Source of the DNA: DATDRS01 sp035291605
Lineage (GTDB): Bacteria; Chloroflexota; Anaerolineae; Anaerolineales; UBA6663
Reading direction: 5' to 3'
Length of the DNA stretch: 17,199 nucleotides
Assembly (NCBI GenBank): GCA_035291605.1
Contig: DATDRS010000361.1
Coordinates: forward strand, 1 to 17,199
Shown in pieces: positions 15,911-17,199 of the stretch. Under the pieces are notes generated by a model. It searched no databases and was not told the origin of the DNA. It saw nothing but the letters and a program-made list of their open reading frames with translations. How positions within the stretch are numbered: position 1 is the stretch's first letter; every line of letters begins with the position of its first letter. The position numbers and the translations under genes are program-made.

Positions 15911-16375
15911 CTACTGGACACCGCGCTTTCCTATCTCCTCCAAATAACGCTCTGCCTGCTCACGCTCAGGGGAAGTCAATCCGTTCTTAAGAGCCGATTC
16001 CAAATCGCTCCGCGCCCTACTCAAACGTCTGTTCCGATAGTGGATTTGTCCGCGCCAAAACAGTGCAATCGGTGATGGCGTCTCTGGTTGCCAAGCCCTG
16101 ATCGACTTGGTGTAGGCCTGAACGGCCCTCTTGTCATCACCCATATCCTCATATTTCATGCCTAGCACAAAGTAAGCCCTGCTCGCCTGAACACCTGTAC
16201 GCCCATAGCGCAAAGCTTTTCGCAATAGTGGGATAGCTTCCAAGGGCTCAAGACCCAATGCCTCATCAACCAAGTCTTTGGCCCTTTGATCCCACACTTC
16301 TCCGTGTCGAGACTGAACAGCCTGGGCGCTCAGTCCGACTTGATCTTGGAAATCCGCCTGGGAAGATGTTTCCAC
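15911..16375 (-). CDS. Small TPR-repeat protein of unknown function
   Basis: This 154-residue protein shows two or three TPR-like helix pairs: AIPLLRKALRYGRTGVQASR, then AYFVLGMKYEDMGDDKRAVQ, then IALFWRGQIHYRNRRLSRAR. It has no signal peptide or membrane segment and probably mediates protein contacts. The start is GTG 16375, the only start that keeps the full frame; it overlaps the preceding gene by 46 bases and has a poor ribosome site, so the start is uncertain. Its frame continues after the stop into the RHS remnant. GC content is lower than in the central operon. Confidence 0.62.
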   Translation of the reverse strand: METSSQADFQDQVGLSAQAVQSRHGEVWDQRAKDLVDEALGLEPLEAIPLLRKALRYGRTGVQASRAYFVLGMKYEDMGDDKRAVQAYTKSIRAWQPETPSPIALFWRGQIHYRNRRLSRARSDLESALKNGLTSPEREQAERYLEEIGKRGVQ

Positions 16376-16941
16376 CTTGAGGACACCATGATTTGCGCAT
16401 CAGTGGGAACCCCCAAGATTTGCCGAAGTCTTTGGTCGATTAGCTTTGTGGTTTCCGTTATTCGGGTCGCAGCTTGCTCGGACTCGCTCAAGAAACTCTG
16501 GTACATTGGTTCGGATACCCACTCTGGCAAGGCACCGGCAAGCATCCTTTTTTCTGCTTGCCGAGTGAGCTTCTGATACAGTCGTCTTCGACTTGGCACT
16601 TGCTGCACAGAGGATATGTTGGCCCACCTTGCAAGCCACTTGACCATCTGCTCGTCGGCCTCGCTTAACCTGTGCAGGCTTTCGAACAACAGATCGAACT
16701 CCTCGCGAAGCTCTCCGTCATCCAGATTGAAGTGGGGCTGTAGAGATTCTTCAAGATCTGTGAGACCTTGCATTAGCACTGCGCGCCATACGGTTCCGAG
16801 GATGTCCGGAACCCCAAGACGATGCTGGCCGGCAAGACCCTCGGCTATCTCGTGGAGGCTTATCAAGCTCCTGCTAATCAACTGGTAGAAGTCATAGTCG
16901 CCTAGCTCCACAACTGTACTTGTAATGCGTACATGACGCAT
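16330..16941 (-). CDS. Hypothetical protein
   Basis: This 203-residue protein is mostly helical and charged, with no motif I recognise. ATG 16941 is chosen over GTG 16950 because AGGAAGGTGA lies just before the ATG at workable spacing and is too near the GTG. A long acidic stretch (DLEESLQPHFNLDDGELREE) is followed by a basic region (VPSRRRLYQKLTRQAEKR) and a basic tail. The 3' end overlaps the TPR gene by 46 bases in another frame, so the two are probably co-transcribed and functionally linked. Confidence 0.62.
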   Translation of the reverse strand: MRHVRITSTVVELGDYDFYQLISRSLISLHEIAEGLAGQHRLGVPDILGTVWRAVLMQGLTDLEESLQPHFNLDDGELREEFDLLFESLHRLSEADEQMVKWLARWANISSVQQVPSRRRLYQKLTRQAEKRMLAGALPEWVSEPMYQSFLSESEQAATRITETTKLIDQRLRQILGVPTDAQIMVSSRWKHLPRRISKIKSD

Positions 16942-17041
16942 CAGAGTCACCTTCCTAAACCAAGATTTACCCCGCTCTCTGTTGAACTGCGAAAAGTTGA
17001 CAGGACGAGGGGGATAACAATCGCTGCGTCGTTGAGCCGGC

Positions 17042-17199
17042 TTAATTCTGTATCACCTCTGTTGGCAGTGCGTTCTGCAAAACCCTCAGCCAATTCCTGC
17101 TCAGGATATTCTCAATGTCTTCGTCACCGAAATTTGCTACGGAGAGCGCCTCGCCCAGTTTCTGTAGGTCTGCCACCGTGTCAATTTCGCACGGCGCGG
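17042..17199 (-). CDS. C-terminal end of a probable M19 membrane-dipeptidase family protein (cut by the window edge)
   Basis: The frame is open from the right edge to TAA 17042 and reads IDTVADLQKLGEALSVANFG, then DEDIENILSRNWLRVLQNAL. TVADL.KL.EAL followed by a helix ending in IL..N(W/F)LRVL is the C-terminal hallmark of M19 (renal dipeptidase) enzymes as I recall it. The catalytic zinc residues lie outside the window. The 100 bases after its stop, before the hypothetical gene, hold no clear terminator. Confidence 0.72.
   Translation of the reverse strand, partial: APCEIDTVADLQKLGEALSVANFGDEDIENILSRNWLRVLQNALPTEVIQN

Noticed and set aside
17012..17021. GGATAACAAT, resembling the lac operator core, near a TTGACA at 16997
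   Set aside because: There is no -10 box at proper spacing and no plus-strand gene follows; probably chance.

Overview
The window reads as a high-GC bacterial chromosome segment, most likely from a Chloroflexi (Anaerolineae-like) lineage. That placement is an inference. It rests on the class III cyclase fused to an NB-ARC/TPR regulator, the tandem-domain cyclase, the UgpC/MsmX-type ABC ATPase, Thermus/Chloroflexi-like carbamoyltransferase motifs, sigma-A promoters with TATAAT boxes, and short perfect intergenic palindromes. No taxonomic marker such as rRNA is present.

Layout. (1) 1-2411, minus: a large cyclase/NB-ARC/TPR regulator whose TPR end runs off the left edge. (2) 2412-3120: a gene-poor stretch. 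(3) 3121-3309: a self-contained tRNA-Met(CAT) unit on the minus strand with its own promoter and hairpin terminator. (4) 3403-12558: nine minus-strand genes in one direction, tightly spaced apart from a 222-bp and a 125-bp gap. In transcription order they are a carbamoyltransferase, an Npt1/Npt2-like transporter, a Ddl-like ATP-grasp ligase, a Cache-HAMP membrane sensor, a second (PGM1-like) ATP-grasp ligase, MinD-like ATPase B, a small winged-helix protein, a receiver-GAF sensor and MinD-like ATPase A. (5) 12715-14274, plus: a tandem class III nucleotide cyclase, divergent from the operon. (6) 14367-15485, plus: an ABC ATPase with promoter, ribosome site and terminator. (7) 15626-16941, minus: an RHS remnant, a TPR protein and an unknown protein, at lower GC. 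(8) 17042-17199, minus: the C-terminal end of a probable M19 dipeptidase.

The most interesting part is region 4. The two sensors, one membrane-bound with an extracytoplasmic Cache-like domain and one soluble with receiver plus GAF, have unrelated input domains but end in the same 45-residue coiled-coil-like module (27 of 45 identical, no gaps, by hand count). The operon also carries two 251-residue MinD/ParA ATPases (161 of 251 identical by hand count, no gaps), and the soluble sensor overlaps the start of one of them by 8 bases. I propose that the shared module is the output that addresses the MinD pair. Two different ATP-grasp ligases, a nucleotide-carrier-like membrane protein and a carbamoyltransferase with altered ornithine-site residues suggest that the system makes, moves or modifies an amide-linked small molecule under sensory and spatial control. 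The function is inference.

Regulation. The operon promoter and the divergent cyclase promoter interleave between 12664 and 12705, so RNA polymerase probably cannot hold both. The cyclase mRNA appears leaderless or nearly so. The cyclase has a C1/C2-like division of catalytic residues, predicting one composite active site. Three perfect palindromes lie around the head of the operon and the cyclase gene.
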